Shown: positions 6,891 through 21,800 of the stretch, piece after piece
Layout of the letters: each line of letters starts with the position of its first letter
How positions within the stretch are numbered: the first letter of the stretch is position 1
Source of the DNA: Thalassomonas sp. RHCl1
Lineage (GTDB): Bacteria > Pseudomonadota > Gammaproteobacteria > Enterobacterales > Alteromonadaceae
Assembly (NCBI RefSeq): GCF_947387555.1
Contig: NZ_CANDNZ010000010.1
Coordinates: 166,429 to 230,428 of the forward strand
Length of the DNA stretch: 64,000 nt
Direction: 5' to 3'
Translations under genes and position numbers: made by a program
The notes under the pieces: model-generated
Told to the model about the DNA's origin: nothing
The model's database searches: none
The model's input: only the letters and a program-made list of their open reading frames with translations

Positions 6891-9800
6891 TTAAATCACG
6901 ATTTCGGTCTGGTTATTTAACCTCTCCAGAGACTGTTTTAACCGCTGCGCCAGAGAGCTGACATAGGGCTGCTTCACCATATCGCTGTGTTTGCCTTCAA
7001 CATCAACAACCTCGATTTCACCCGAGCTGATGTCACTCCAGCCATAATCGACCAGGGCATTATTTTCCGATACCGGCTTAGCCACCTTAAACAGCTCCAA
7101 CGGCAAAGACGAAGATTTTGCCTGGTACTGGTTAAGGGCCAAACTGGTATCAACCAGATAGCGGAAGTAACGACTCATAACCTCGGCTTCAATACCATCA
7201 GGAGCAAAACCATTGGTCATGGCCTGCTGCACCAGAGCAGCGATCCCGGCATCCTGGCTACAAGCCTCGATTGGTGACCAGTCAAACTCATCTTCAAACA
7301 GACCTTTGATTCTTTGATACCAAAGGGCAGGCTTGGCATCTGTGGAGCCAAGTACAGGCGCTTCATCAAAGAGCCCCACATAGGCAATCTCTTGCCCCCT
7401 GGCCGCCAGCTGCACTGCTACTTCATATGCCAGCGAGCCTCCCAGTGACCAGCCCAGAAGCACGTAAGGACCGCCGGCCTGTACAGACATGATGCCTTCA
7501 ACATAATAAGCCGCCAGGCTTTCTATGGTTAAAAAACGTAGCTCAGTTGCCAGTGCCGGTGTTTGAATACCATAGAAAGCCGCCTGGTCTTCAACCTCTG
7601 TGGCTAAATCGGCATAACAGCTGACGGTACCGCCTAAGGGATGCAAACAAAAGATATTGGTTTGTGCCTGGCTTTGGTTGAGCTTAATAACACAGGCGCT
7701 TAACTCCTCATCATTTGCTTGCCCCCCGGCTTCTACAGGGCTTAGCGCCAAGCTTTCACTTTCAAGCCCCTCCGGCATTTCCCCTTGAAAATCAATTAGC
7801 TCAGTTAAGGCAGTTTTGATTAACACCAACAGCTGCTCAATTGAGCTTTGACTGTGCTGAGCCAGGTTAAAACCAAGATCGAATTTCAAGCAGGCCGACG
7901 AAATCAGGGCATTGATAGTGAGTTCGTGGGTTTGTCGCCTGTTTTCACTCATGGCTAAACCGACATCTTCACCCGCCACCGATAAACCGTCATTATCCCG
8001 GGTCACTTGGTCAAACTGGCCTAAATAGTTAAATAACACCGCCGACTCAGGCAGGTTCGCAAATGCGGCATCCCGGCTTAGGTATTTTAAGATGCCATAA
8101 CCTATTCCGTGATGGGGAATTTCCCGATAGGCCTGCTTCACCTTGGCCGCCAGCTGTCCCAGATTACCTTCACCATGGCCATCATTCAGCCTGAGCGGAT
8201 AAAGGGAAGTGAACCAACCCACCGTCTGACTTAAATCCAATTGCTCAGTCAAAGACTCACGGCCATGCCCTTCCAAATCAAGCTGAAGCGCGGCTTGTCC
8301 GTTCCAGCGCTGCATACCAAGCCAAAGCGCGGCAATAAGCAACTCATTGATCGACAGCCGTGTTCCCTGTCCCGATTGCGCTAACAATTGCCCGGTTAAC
8401 TCCTGCGTAAGTTCAAAACCGGCATTGGCCAACTGTGCCTGCCCGGCAAGCGCTTCAGGGTCAGAACCAGATGGAGCAATCGAAGTCGCCAGCGGCACAG
8501 ATAAAGTTTCAAGCCAGTAACTGCGCTCCTGCTTCAAGCTCTCGCTTTGCGCATAATCCTGCAAAAACGCCCCCCACTGCTGAAAAGAAGAGGTTTTATC
8601 CGCCAATACCTTGGGCTGTGTCGGATCCTGACTTGATAATAATGTATCCACATCTTCAAGCAAAATACGCCATGACACCCCGTCTACCATAAGGTGATGA
8701 ATAACCAGCAATAACCGGCTCTCGTTACTGTTATTAGTGAAATGCACCACCTTAAACATAGGGCCGTCGGACAAAGACAAACTTAACTGCGCCTGCTGTG
8801 CATACGGCGTCAGGGCACTAAAGTCCTCCCCGGGTAGCGACTGAAACTCCAGGGTCGAGTCCAGCATCTGCTGATCAAAGGCCTGGTGATAGCCGCGCCA
8901 GCCGTCGTCTGCCTTTTCAAAGCGCAAACGCAGCGCGTCATGACGCTGGTATAAAGCGGCAATCATCTGCCTTAGATATCCGGGATCAAGCTGTGTATCC
9001 AAAGCCAGCAGCACCGACTGATTGTAGTGATGAAGCTCGGTTTCATCGCTGAAAAAGTCATGCTGGATCGGCAATAATGCCAGCTCCCCTGCTACCGCCT
9101 GCTGCGGCGCCAGCACCTGCTTGTTGGTTTTCACTTTGGCCGCCAGTGCCCGTATGCTCTGGAATTCAAAAATATCCTTCACACTTAAGGTAATACCCGC
9201 CTGACGGGCTTTTGATACCAGCTGGATGGATAAGATAGAATCTCCCCCCAGGGCAAAAAAGTTGGCATTGACGCTTAAGGTTTCCTGCTCCTGATTAAGC
9301 AACTCACTCCATAAACGCACTAAAATCAACTCGGTTTCGTTGTTTGCCTCCTGGTAATCTCCGTCAGCAGCATTTTGCTCTGGCTCAGGCAAGGCGCTCT
9401 TATCTACCTTACCATTGGGCATCAAAGGAAACTCCGGCAATACCATATAAACCGAAGGCAACATATAAGCAGGCAATACCTTGGCCAATTCGGTTCGAAT
9501 TCCCTCAATGGCCTGATTATCATCCCCGTTGCCGTTAAGCAGCAAGTAAGCTACCAGTCGCGTCGGCTGATCGCCATCGTCACGGGCCAGCACCACAACA
9601 CTGTTAACCTCGGCTAACAGAGATAATTGCTCTTCTATCTCCGCCAGCTCGATACGGAAACCGCGGATTTTCACCTGCTCATCAACACGCCCGGCAAAAG
9701 CCAGCTGACCGTCGGCCAGATAACGTACCCTGTCACCGGTGCGGTACAGGCGTATAGCCTGCCCGTTTGGCAGATCCCAGCTGATAAAGCGCTCGGCGGT

Positions 9801-12800
9801 TAATTGTGCCTGATTAAGGTAACCCCGGGCCAGGCAGGGACCACCGATATATAACTCACCGGTAGCGCCAAACGGCACCAGTTGAAGGTTTTCATCCAGT
9901 ACATATAAGGTTCTGCCGGTTAAGGCTTTTCCTATCGGCACCCCGGACTGGGCAACATCTATTTCGCTGATACTGCTGGTAATGGTTGCCTCGGTCGGGC
10001 CATAGGCATTAAACAGGCGGCAAGTATCTGCCAACCCTAACTGCTGCCATCTGGACAGGATACCCAAAGGCAGGGCTTCCCCCCCGACCACAACCCGGTT
10101 CAAACTACTTTGCTGCCAGTAGCGGGATGAAAGATCGCTTTCCCGCAGTAATTCCATCAGGTAAGCGGGAGATAAATCCGTCACCGTGATCTGATGGCGG
10201 TCGCTGTAACGATAGAAGTCTTCGCTGCTCCAAACCTTATCATCCCTGAGGTGCAGACAAGCACCTGTGGCTAATGCCGCAAAGGTCTGCTCGATAAAAG
10301 TATCAAAACTTACCGAAGCAAACTGTAAAACATTATCCTGCTCTTTAAGCTGCAAATAATGCTTCATCACCTGCACATGCAAGCTGGCGCTGCTCTGTTC
10401 TATCATCACCCCTTTAGGCTGCCCGGTCGTACCTGAGGTATAGATCACATAGGCTAAGCTGTCAGGCCGCCATTGCTGAGGAACCTCTCCCTCACATTCC
10501 CCTGAGCGCCACAGCTGCTGTATCTTGTTTTCATCGATACATATCGCTGTGATCTCCTGCAGCTCAGGCAGCACCCGGATATCCGAGCGGGTAACCAGGT
10601 ATTGCATGCCGCTGTCCTGCATCATATAAGCTAAACGCGCTGCCGGATAAGCGGGATCAAGGGGCACATAGGCAGCGCCGGTTTTTAATATCGCCAACAG
10701 GGATACCATCATATCCAGGCTGCGTTCAAGACAAATGCCCACCAGGCTGTCCGGCTCAACTCCTTGCTGGCAAAGGTGATAGGCCAATTGGTTAGATCTC
10801 TGCTCTAACTCCCGGTAACTCAATCCCTGCTCATGGCAAAACAGCGCGGTATTATCCGGGGTTTTGAGTGCCTGCTGTGAAACCAACTGGTGAATCGCCA
10901 GTGGCAGGCTGTCAAAGTCGGCATTTTGGTTAAGGGTCTGCACCAGGTACTCCTGCTCCTGGTGGGGCAATACAGGCATATCCTGCAACGTCCTTTGCAG
11001 CTGGCTATCGTCACTGACGATATTTTCCAGCAAGACATTCATATGCTGGGCCAGCCGCTGTATCTGCTGCGGCGCAAACAGGTCACTGTTATATTCCAAA
11101 TCAAAGGCCAGCTGCTGCCCCATATCCACCGCATTTAAGGTCAGATCAAATTTAGCGCTGACCTCTTCCGGTTCGATCAGGCTCAAGGAGACCTCAGGCA
11201 ATGTCAGGCTGACATCCTCATTGGTATCCATAGAGAACATGATCTGGAATAACGGAGAATAAGCCGTGCTGCGCTCGGGCTGCAATTGCTCCACCAGGTA
11301 TTCAAACGGGGTATCCTGATGCGCCAGGGCATCCAGGTTCACTTGTTTTACCTGCTCCAGATATTGCTGCAGGGATAATTCCGGCGCACAATCAAGGCGT
11401 AATACCAGGGTATTGACGAAGAAACCCACCAGGGATTCCAGTTCTTTTTGCTGACGGTTCGCCACCGGGGTACCGACAACGATATCCGATTCGCCGCTGT
11501 TGCGGGATATCACCAGGGAAAAAGCGCCATGCAATAACATAAACAAACTGATCTGCTGCTTTGCGGCAAACTGCTTTAATTTTTGCGACAGTTCGCTGCT
11601 AAGCGACCAGGAATATTCTTCCCCGGCAAAGGTTTGATATTGCGGACGAGCACCCGACAGCGGCAGATGGTGTACCTGAGGTAATCCCGTTAACTGCTGC
11701 TGCCAATAGCTAAGCTGGTCTTTCAGCACATGCTCGCTGAACCAGTGGCGCTGCCAATGGGCATAATCGCTGTAGCGCAATGCCAACTCGGGCAGCTCAG
11801 GGCTTTCCTTGGCAGACAGTGCGCGGTAAAGGGATGAAAATTCTTTGATGATCAACCGGGTAGACCAACCATCAGAGGCGATATGATGCACATTAATCAG
11901 CAGCACTCCCTGACCTTCAGCTATTTTCAGGTAACTGGCCCTGAGCATCACATCCCGGGATAAATCGAAGTGTCCCGATTGATCTGCGTTGATCAACTGC
12001 CGCAGCCGGTTATCTTGCTCTTGTGACGCTAAGTCGCTGAGATCATGTTGGGCGAAGTTGATTTCCGCCTGTTCCATGATGATTGGCATCGCTTCCCCGC
12101 CCTCAGTGCTGCTAAACACAGTACGCAGCGGTTCGTGGCGGGCAACGATGCGGTTAAAAGCCTCCCGGGCAATATCGGGACAGAAATCTCCTTCAACCTT
12201 AAGGGCGAAAGGAATATTGTAATGGGCACTGCCGCCGTCCATCTCATCCAGAAACCATAACCTTTGCTGGGAGAAAGAGGTCGGCAAACGCTTAAGCAAG
12301 GAACTTACCGGCTTAATTTTACCGCCATCCAGCATTTGAGGTGTTTGCGCAATCAGCCCGGCAAGTTGCCCCAACAGCGGATGTTCAAAGATATCCCGTA
12401 CCGCCAGCGCTTTATTAAAAGCTTGCTTAATCTCGGCAATCAGGCGCACCGACAACAGCGAGTGTCCTCCCAACTCGAAAAAGTTCGCCTTAAGTCCCAG
12501 CACCTGCTCGTCCACCGGCAGCAGGGAAGACCAGATGGCCGCCAGGGCTTTCTCTCCCTCGGATTCAGGCGCCTGATAATTCTGCGCCAGATGGGCATGA
12601 TCAGGCTCAGGCAAGGCTTTACGGTTTACCTTGCCATTAGGGGTTAACGGCCATTCCTTAAGCGAAATAAAGACCGACGGCAACATATAAGCAGGCAAGC
12701 GGGTGCTTAGCTCGGTACGGATCAGCGACTGGATATTGCCTTCATCCACAGATACCGGCTGCTTAAGGGTAAAATACGCGGCTAACGCCGGTTCATCCCC

Positions 12801-15800
12801 ATAAGGCATCACCACCACATCCTGGATAAAATGCAGCTGCATTAAATGGCTTTCCACTTCACTAAGTTCAATGCGGTAACCGCGGATTTTTAACTGGTGA
12901 TCTATCCTGCCAAGATAAGTCACCTGGCCCTGCCCGGTTATCCGCACCAGATCCCCGGTGCGGTAACCACGCCCGGCGGGGGTGTTGATAAACTGCTGCT
13001 CGGTTAACTCCTGCAAACCGGCGTAACCTAAAGTGACGCTTTTACCCACCACCACAAGCTCACCGACCATGCCCGGCGGCACCGGGTTACCGCTGCGGTC
13101 AATCACTGTAGTAGCCACACCGGAAATGGCCTGCCCCAATGGCACATAAGCCTGGGTTTCGAGGCCGGTAACGCCGTAATAAAGCACATCGGATAAAACT
13201 TCGGTGGAACCATACAGGTTAACAAATTGTGTTTCTGGCAAACGCTCGACAAACTGGTGCGCCAGCGAAGTCGCCAGCGCCTCACCGCTGACAAACCAAT
13301 AAGACAACCGGGCCGAAAACTCCGGCTCTACTCTCAGGTAGGCATCTATTGCCCGCATCAGAGAAGGTGCGGTAACCATACGGGTTACCCGGCGCTGCGC
13401 CAACTGCTGTAAAAAGGCTTTTGGATCTTTGACCACATCCCGTTCAAACAATTCTAACGCTACCCCGCCGCACAGGGGCACCCAAAGTTCCCACACGCCT
13501 CGGATAAAGGCCATAGAGGTGATATGGGCCGCTCTTTCCTCTTGCTGATAAGGGAAGGCCTGGTGCATCCAGGAGACCCGGTTATAAAGTGCGCCGTGGT
13601 TACCCAGAACACCTTTGGGACGTCCGGTTGAACCTGAAGTAAAGATCATATGGGACAGGGTTTGCTCACCAATGCCCGGACATGCCAGGTTTTCACCCGG
13701 ATAAGCCTGGCGCTGCGCGAGCACAGTTTCATCGTTTATCACCAGCACTTCCGCCAGGGAGGTGAACTCAGCCGCCCAGGCAGAGGTCTTAACATCTGTC
13801 AGCACCAAAGATGCCTGAGAGTCCTCCAGCATCATGGCGATACGCGCTATCGGCAGCTCCTGCGTTAACGGCACATATGCCGCCCCGGCTTTTAATATCG
13901 CCAGCATAGCCACCACACGATCAACCGAACGTGTCATGGCAAAAGCCACCCGGCTGTTCAGGCCTATGTGATACTTATCCTGCAACAGGGCGGCAAGCTG
14001 GTTGGCCTGCTGATTTAATTCCCGGTAACTCAACCTGCTGTCTTGGGTCACGACCGCGTCGCTATCTCCTACCCTGGCCACCTGGGCTTCAAACAGGGAC
14101 AGAATATTTTCCACCTCCCCTTCTGCCAACATTTCCCGGGGGCCGTCCCTCTCGGGAAGGCGTTGCCAACTTGCCGCCGCCGACCAGGCATGGGAAAACA
14201 CAGATGTTTGGGGCGTCTGCATCAGGGCCGTCAGCAAAGCATTAAATTCCCGGGCCGCCAGCTCGATATGTTCGGCATTGAACAATCCGCTGTCGTACAC
14301 CCAATCAAGGCGGATCAGCTCTTCTCCCAGCTCCTGGTACTCGTTGATATAAAGGGTGAGATCATATTTATTTTCAAAGCCCTTTTCCTCTTCATAAGAA
14401 GAAAAGTTCAATCCCGGCAAACTGACGTCCGTGCCCGGAGTATTGTTCATATTGATCAACACCTGAAACACAGGGGTATGCTTCAAACTCCTGACCGGGT
14501 TTAAGTGCTCCACCAGTAACTCAAAGGGCACATCATTGTAATCCCCTGCCAGCAGGTGTTCCTGCCTGGTTCTTGCTAACAATTCAATAAAGGTTGGGTT
14601 ATCGCCAAGATCTGTTCTGAACACCTGGGTATTGAGGAATAAACCAATCAGGCCGTGAAAAGCCTTCTGGCTGCGCCCGGCGCTGGGGGAGCCCATAACG
14701 ATATCGGTTTCATTACTCCAGCGGGCCAGGTGTACGGCAAAGGCCGACTGCAGGGTCATAAACAAACTCGCCTGCTGGTTCAGGCTAAAATCTTTCATTT
14801 TCCGCGTCAGCGCGCTGGGAATGATCTGGCTGACCTGAGCTCCCTGCCTGTGTTCCAGCTCTTTTCTCGGCTGATCCAGCGGCAAGCCGTGTACCTGGGG
14901 AATATCCCGTAATTTATCCAGCCAGAACTGAATTTTCGGTGCTAAATGCGCTTCGCTCAGCTGGCTATTTTGCCAGTGGGCAAAGTCAACATACTGCAGA
15001 CTCAGCGGAGATAGTTCAGCACTTTCTCCCGCCAGCGCCGCCTGGTAAAAATGAACGAACTCATTCACTAAAATGCCCATAGACCAGCCGTCGGCGGCAA
15101 TATGATGGACATTCAATAACAGCACGCTTTCGCTTGCCGACAGGGTATATACCCTGGCCCGCAGCATAAGCTCCCGGCTAAGGTCAAAAGAAAGTTCACT
15201 GTCATCGGTGATCGCCTGCGACACCAGCTGCTTTTGCCCGCCGGCATCCATGGCGGTTAAATCGATAACCTTTAAAGAAAAATCGACATCTTCTTTAATG
15301 ATTTGTACCGGTTTATGGCCGTCGCTGGCAAAAACCGTTCTCAGGGGTTCATGACGTTTGATGATTTGCTTAAAAGCACTTTCGGCACAGACAAGATCAA
15401 AGGTCCCGGACAAGCTGAAGGCACTGGCGATATTATATTGGCTGCTGTCGCTTGCCATCTGATCTAAAAACCATAACCTTTGCTGGGCAAAGGAAGCCTC
15501 ATACCTCTGACGGTTGCGCTCGATGGCAACAGGCGCCAATTGCTGAACATCCAAAGCATCTTTTTCAATCTGCTCTGCCAGCGTCTGTAATACCGGATAT
15601 TCAAAGATAGTTTTAACCGTCAGCTCCCGGGTGAAAGCATCATTAACTTCCGCTGCCAGGCGCACACAAAGCAGGGAATGGCCCCCTAAGGCAAAAAAGT
15701 TATCATTACGGCCAATACGCTCGCCATCGATTGCCAACAGCTCCCCCCAGATAGCCGCCAGGCGACTTTCCACAGTCGTTTCAGGGGCAATAAAGAATTC

Positions 15801-18800
15801 CTGCTCCTGGTTCTCGGGCACAGGCAAGGCTTTACGGTCAACTTTACCATTGGTGGTAAAAGGCATGCTATCGAGTATCTGGATCACGGCAGGCACCATA
15901 TGTTCAGGCAAGGCCGCCGATAAGTTTTGCCTCAAGCTTTCCCTTACCCGGGCCGGCTCCTGATCCATTTGTTCTAAGGTGACATAGGCAACCAGCTGTT
16001 TCAAATCCCGGGTATCTTCGCGCAACAGCACAACCGCAGAATTAACTTGCGGCTGGCTCGCCAGCAGGTGCTCTATCTCCCCCAACTCGACCCTAAAGCC
16101 GCGAATTTTCACCTGATCATCGATACGGCCGATGTATTCAATCTGGCCGTCTTGCTGATAACGTACTAAATCCCCGGTACGGTATAACCTTTCCCCCGAC
16201 CAGGGCGCTGAAATAAAACGCTCTGCGGTTAAGGCCTCTTTATGCAGGTAGCCCCGGGCAAGCCCGGCCCCGCCGATATATAATTCTCCTTCGGCGCCAA
16301 AAGGCAGCAGTTGCTGCAGCGGATCCAACACATAACAATGCACATTGGCCAGAGGATAACCTATGGTGTGGCTGTCAATTTTATGCTGATGGCGCGCGCG
16401 GGTTGCGGTGATTGTGGTTTCCGTCGGTCCGTACAGGTTGTAATAAGTGCGGTTTTTCACCCATAAATCGGCGATATCCCTGGGGCAATGCTCCCCGCCG
16501 GTACCGATAACCTTCAGCTTGGGCAGCTCCCGGTAACGTTGCGCCGCCAGCAGCGCCGCCGGAAAAATGCCATGGCTAATATCGTGATCGGCCATAAACT
16601 GTGACAGATCCCTTTGGCTATCCGTCAGGTACAAGCTAGCCCCGGCATTGAGGCAAATAAACATATGGCTGATGGCGGGATCAAAACTAAAAGACACCAG
16701 GTGCAGCACACGTGAGCTTGCTTCCACCTGGAAATCTTCCAACTCAAACCGGTTAAGGTTGACCAGACCGCCGTGCTCTACCGCCACCCCTTTCGGCTGT
16801 CCGGTAGAACCTGAGGTATAAATCACATAAGCCAAATCAGTCGCCGCCGCCGAAGCAGACAAGGCAGCGGCATTTTCCTGCACTGTACAGGCAGCAATGT
16901 CTGCTCTGGTGTCTTCATCATCCAATAGCACAATGTCATAAGCATAATCGCCGAGTTTGTGTATCAGTGTTGACTGGCTTAATACCAGCTTAAGGCCGCT
17001 GTCGTTAAGCATATAAGTCAGGCGCTGCTGCGGATAGGCAGGATCTAAAGGCACAAAGGCACCTCCGGCTTTAAGCACCGCCAACAGGCTGATCACCAGC
17101 TCAAAAGAGCGCTCTAAACAAAGCCCCACCAGAACATCCCGGCCCACCCCCTGATTTTTCAGATAATGGGCAAGTTGCTCCGCCTGCTGATCCAGCTCGC
17201 GGTAACTCAAGCTTTGCCCTTCGCAGATAATGGCAGTGGCCTTAGGCGTCTTCGCCACTTGCTGCTCAAAGATCTGATGGATAGCCGCCACATGCGGATA
17301 ACCCCTGGCGGTATTATTTAACTGTGCCAGCAGAAACTCCTGCTGCTGCGGGCTAAGCAATGCCAGGCGACCGACATCGGTGTTCTGTGTGGATAGCATA
17401 TCCTTAAGCAGGATTGTCAGGTTCTGTGCCAGCCCTTGAATACGGTCTGCGCTGAAGAGGTCGGTATTATATTCAAACACCAGCTCCAACCCGGCTTCAC
17501 TCTCGATGGCATTAAGGGTAAGTTCGTATTTCGCCTCGACCTTGTCTTCCTCCAAGGGCGTGAACGCTATGCCCCCCAGGGTAAATTCCTGGCTTTGGGT
17601 GGTATTCATGGTAAACATGATCTGAAACAGCGGTGAATAACCGAGATCCCGTATCGGATTTAAGTGCTCCACCAGGTGTTCAAAAGGCACATCCTGATGC
17701 TGCTGCGCTTCCAGGTTGACGGCTTTTACCCGGGCGAAAAAGTCCGTCAGGTTTTGTTGCGCGCTGCAATCAAGCCTGAGTACCAGGGTATTGATAAAGC
17801 AGCCCACCAGGGGTTCAAGTTCCTTTTGCAGCCGGTTGGCCACCGGCGTGCCGATCACTATATCGCTGCTGTTGCTGTGACGGGACAATACCAGGGAGAA
17901 AGCGCCGTGCAACAACATAAACAGGGTGATATTATGCTCCAGCGCCAGGGCCTGCAGTGACTTTAATAGCCCGGAATCAAGACGTTGCGTGGTTGTTGCC
18001 CCGGCAAAGCCCTGGGTTTTCGGCCGCTCAAAGTCCAGCGGTAAATTGTGCACCAGCGGCAGCTGATTTAACTGCTGCTGCCAATAATCCAGTTGCTGTG
18101 TAAGAACATCGCCAACCAAGAAATCATGCTGCCAGCAGGCATAATCGCTATATTGCAGCGTTAACGGCTCCAGTGCTGCCGCCTGCCCCGACACAGCTCC
18201 CTGATATAACCGGCTGAACTCTTGTAATAAGACACCGATAGACCAGCCGTCGGCGGCAATATGGTGCACATTAAAGACCAGGGCACCTTCATCAGCGCCC
18301 AGTGTCAAATATGTTACCCTGAGCATTAAGTCTGTTCTGAGATCAAAAACATAACCGCACAACTGATTAATTTTTTCCCTCAATAATTGTGCTTGCTGCT
18401 CGCCGGAGCTGCTGCTCAGGTCGATATGCTCCAAGGTAAAATCAAAGTCCTGTAAAATATCTTGCCTGACCCCGCTGCCGCTGTCAGCAAATACCGTTCT
18501 TAACACCTGGTGACGTTGAATGATAGCCGCCAGGGCCGACTCCGCCGCCGCCAGGTCGAACTTGCCTTTGACGGTGAAAGCGGCAGGCATATTATAATGA
18601 CTGCTGCCCCCTTCCATCTGATCGATAAACCACAGTCTTTGCTGGGAAAAGGAAACAGGTAATACTTTTTTATCCCGGGAAACTGCACTGACTTGCTTTC
18701 TGACAACTCCGGTTTCTGTCGCCAGAATGCGCCGCGCCAGCACCTCAAGCACAGGGGCTTCAAAAACGTCTTTAACCTGCATTTCTATACTGAAGTGCTC

Positions 18801-21800
18801 ACGGATGGCGGACACCAGACGTACCGCCAGCAGGGAGTGGCCTCCCAATTCAAAGAAAGAGGCACTGGCACTGATCTCTTTTACTGCCACGTCCAACAAG
18901 CGGGCAAAAATCTGTGCCAAAGCCAGCTCGGCCTCGCCACTTGGCGCCTGATAAGCAGAGATTACCCGGCCACTTTTCGCGTCAGGTAAGGCTTTACGAT
19001 CCACCTTACCGTTGGCGGTTAACGGCATTTTTTCCAAAAGCACAAAAAATGCCGGGATCATAAAGGCGGGTAACTGCTGCTGAAGCTGCTGTTTAATGGC
19101 ATCTTGCAAACCTGCCAGCTCGCCTTCGCCATAACTGCTATAAGCTTCAAGCACCAGGTAAGCAGCCAGTGCCGGCTCCCCTTGCTCGCTTTCCGTCACC
19201 AGTACCAGGGCATCAAGCACCTGCGGATATGCAGCCAGGACCTGCTCTATCTCCCCCAACTCAATGCGGAAACCGCGTATTTTCACCTGATGATCGATAC
19301 GCCCCAAAAACTCCAGATTGCCGTCTGGCAACTGACGCACCAGATCGCCGGTTTTATATAAACGTTGTTTATCGCCTTTACCCTCCAGATCAAGTTCGAT
19401 AAATTTTTCCGCGGTAAGGACTTCGCGGTTGAGATACCCCCGCGCCAGCCCGGTGCCGCCAATATGCAGTTCCCCGGCAACGCCCTCAGGCACAAGCGCC
19501 CCCTGGGCATTTAACACATAAGCCCGGGTATTATTTATCGGCCGCCCGATATGCAGACTTTCCTGCTGTGGCCCGAAACTGCCCAGGGTAGCGCAAATCG
19601 TTGTTTCCGAAGGGCCATAGGCATTGATAAAGCGCCTGTTTGCAGACCAGTTGCGGGCGTCTCCCTTGGCACAGGCATCCCCGGCTACCACTAAGGTTTC
19701 AACCGAAGACCAGGCATTAACATCGAGATGAGGCAAGAGCACAGGCGGTAAAGTGGCGTGGCTGATCTGCTCTTGAGCCACCAGGGCATTTAATGCTTCC
19801 GGTGATTTCACCACCTGCTCCGTCAGCAACACTAAACTGGCCCCCTGGGCCAATGCGGTAAAAAATTCAGATGTGGCAGCATCAAAGGCCATGGAAGCAA
19901 ATTGCAACACCTTACTGGTCGGGGCAATGGCAAACCCCTGGATTTGCGCCAGGGCTAAATTACATAAGCCCCTGTGCTCTAACAGCACACCTTTGGGCTG
20001 CCCGGTGGAGCCTGATGTGTAGATAACATAAGCCAGATTTTCCGAGCTAAGACCAAGGGAAACGCAGGGAATATTGTCACTGCTATAGCTGCCAAGCTCC
20101 GCCAGCATAGCTTCATCATCCAGACACAACAACTGGCTGCTGTCGACGGGAAGCTGCTCCGTCAGGGCTTTTTCGGTTAACACGTAATGTAAACCGGCGT
20201 CCGCAACCATATATTCCAGCCGGGCACTCGGGTAAGCGGGATCTAACGGCACATAGGCGCCGCCGGCCTTCATGATTGCTAAAATCCCCACCAGCATATC
20301 AAAGGAGCGGGTTAAAGATATCCCGACTAAGGTATCCGGTTTCACCGCTTTTTGTTCGATAAGGAAACGGGCAAGACGGTTTGCCCGGCTATTAAGCTCA
20401 CCGTAACTCAACTGCCGATCTGCCAGGATCAGGGCTGTTGCCCCGGGAGCTTTTTTCACCCGCGCTTCAAATAATTCATGAATACACAGGCTATCCGGGT
20501 AAGGAACGGCAGTGTTATTCCAGTCAAGCAACTGTTGCTGACGTCCTGCTTCCCCGACAACAGGCAAGGCCAGGACATTGGCTTGCGGCTCATTCAGCAG
20601 GCCATCGACTAATAACTCAAAGCTTAAGGCCATGGCTTTGATAGTGTCCGCCTTAAACAAATCCCGGTTATATTCCCATTCCAGGCTTAATCCCTGCTCA
20701 CTTTCCTCAACCGTAAGGGTTAGATCGTATTTGGCCTGACTTTTTTCCTGTGCCATCGGTGTCAGGCTCAACCCGGGCAACTCCAACCCGGTTTCATCAT
20801 TGTTTTGCAATACCAGTACCACCTGGAATAACGGGCTGTGCTGTAAATTACGCTCCGGCTGCAAACGCTCAACGATCTGCTCAAAAGGCACCTGTTGATG
20901 ACGATAGGCATCGAGCAGCATTTGTTTGCTCTGTCCTAACAGGGTTTTAAAGCCGGGACCGGCAGACAAATCGCAACGCAACACCAAGGTATTGACAAAA
21001 AAGCCGATAAGTCCGGCGACTTCCGCCTGCTCCCGGTTGGCTATCGGGCTGCCGATAACAATATCATTTTCATTACTGTAACGGCCAAGCAGTACGGAGA
21101 AGGCGGCATGCAAGCCCATAAACAGGGTCGCCCCCTGCTCCCGGCAAAGGTTTTTCAGCTTAACCAGCGGCCCCTGCCCGATAAAACTCTCCACCGCCTC
21201 ACCGGCAAAGGTCTGCACCTTGGGCCGGGAAAAGTCCAGGGGTAAATTATGCACTTGGGGTAATTGTGCCAGCTGCTTTTGCCAGTAAGAAAGTTGCTTA
21301 TCCAGCACTTCCCCTTGCAGCCACTGGCGTTGCCAGTGGGCATAATCGCCATACTGGATTGGCAGAGGCGGCAGCACCGTCGCCTGACCCTGCTGATAAC
21401 CGGTATATAAAGCGCTGAACTCTTTAACCAGTACCGACATCGACCAGCCGTCGGCGGCAATATGATGCAAGGTAACTAATAACACATGCTCGCTGTCCGA
21501 CAACTTCAGCACTTTCGCCCTGAGCATCAGATCATTTTTTAAATCAAAAGGCTGTCGCGCTTCTGTTGCAATGCAGCTTGTTAACATCTCTCCTTGCTCC
21601 GGGGATGCCAAAGCGGACAGGTCTTCCAGGGTCACCCGGATGCGGTCAACCGGGCGGATCACTTGCCGCGCCTCTCCGGCTTCATCTTCGGCAAAACTCG
21701 TTCTCAGGCTTTCATGGCGCTCGAGCAGGGCATTAAAGGCATTTTCCAGGGCAGAAAAGTCCAGCTGTCCGGATAATTTAAGCGCCCCGGGCAAGTTATA

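Noticed and set aside
11989..12647. Plus-strand open frames lying within the large NRPS genes
   Set aside because: They lie opposite conserved C, A and PCP domains and arise from the codon bias of the real minus-strand genes. None has a domain or good start.
7600..14120. Possible missing or broken domains in the large NRPS genes
   Set aside because: All C, A, PCP, E and TE motifs were found in one uninterrupted frame per gene, so no frameshift or pseudogene call is justified.
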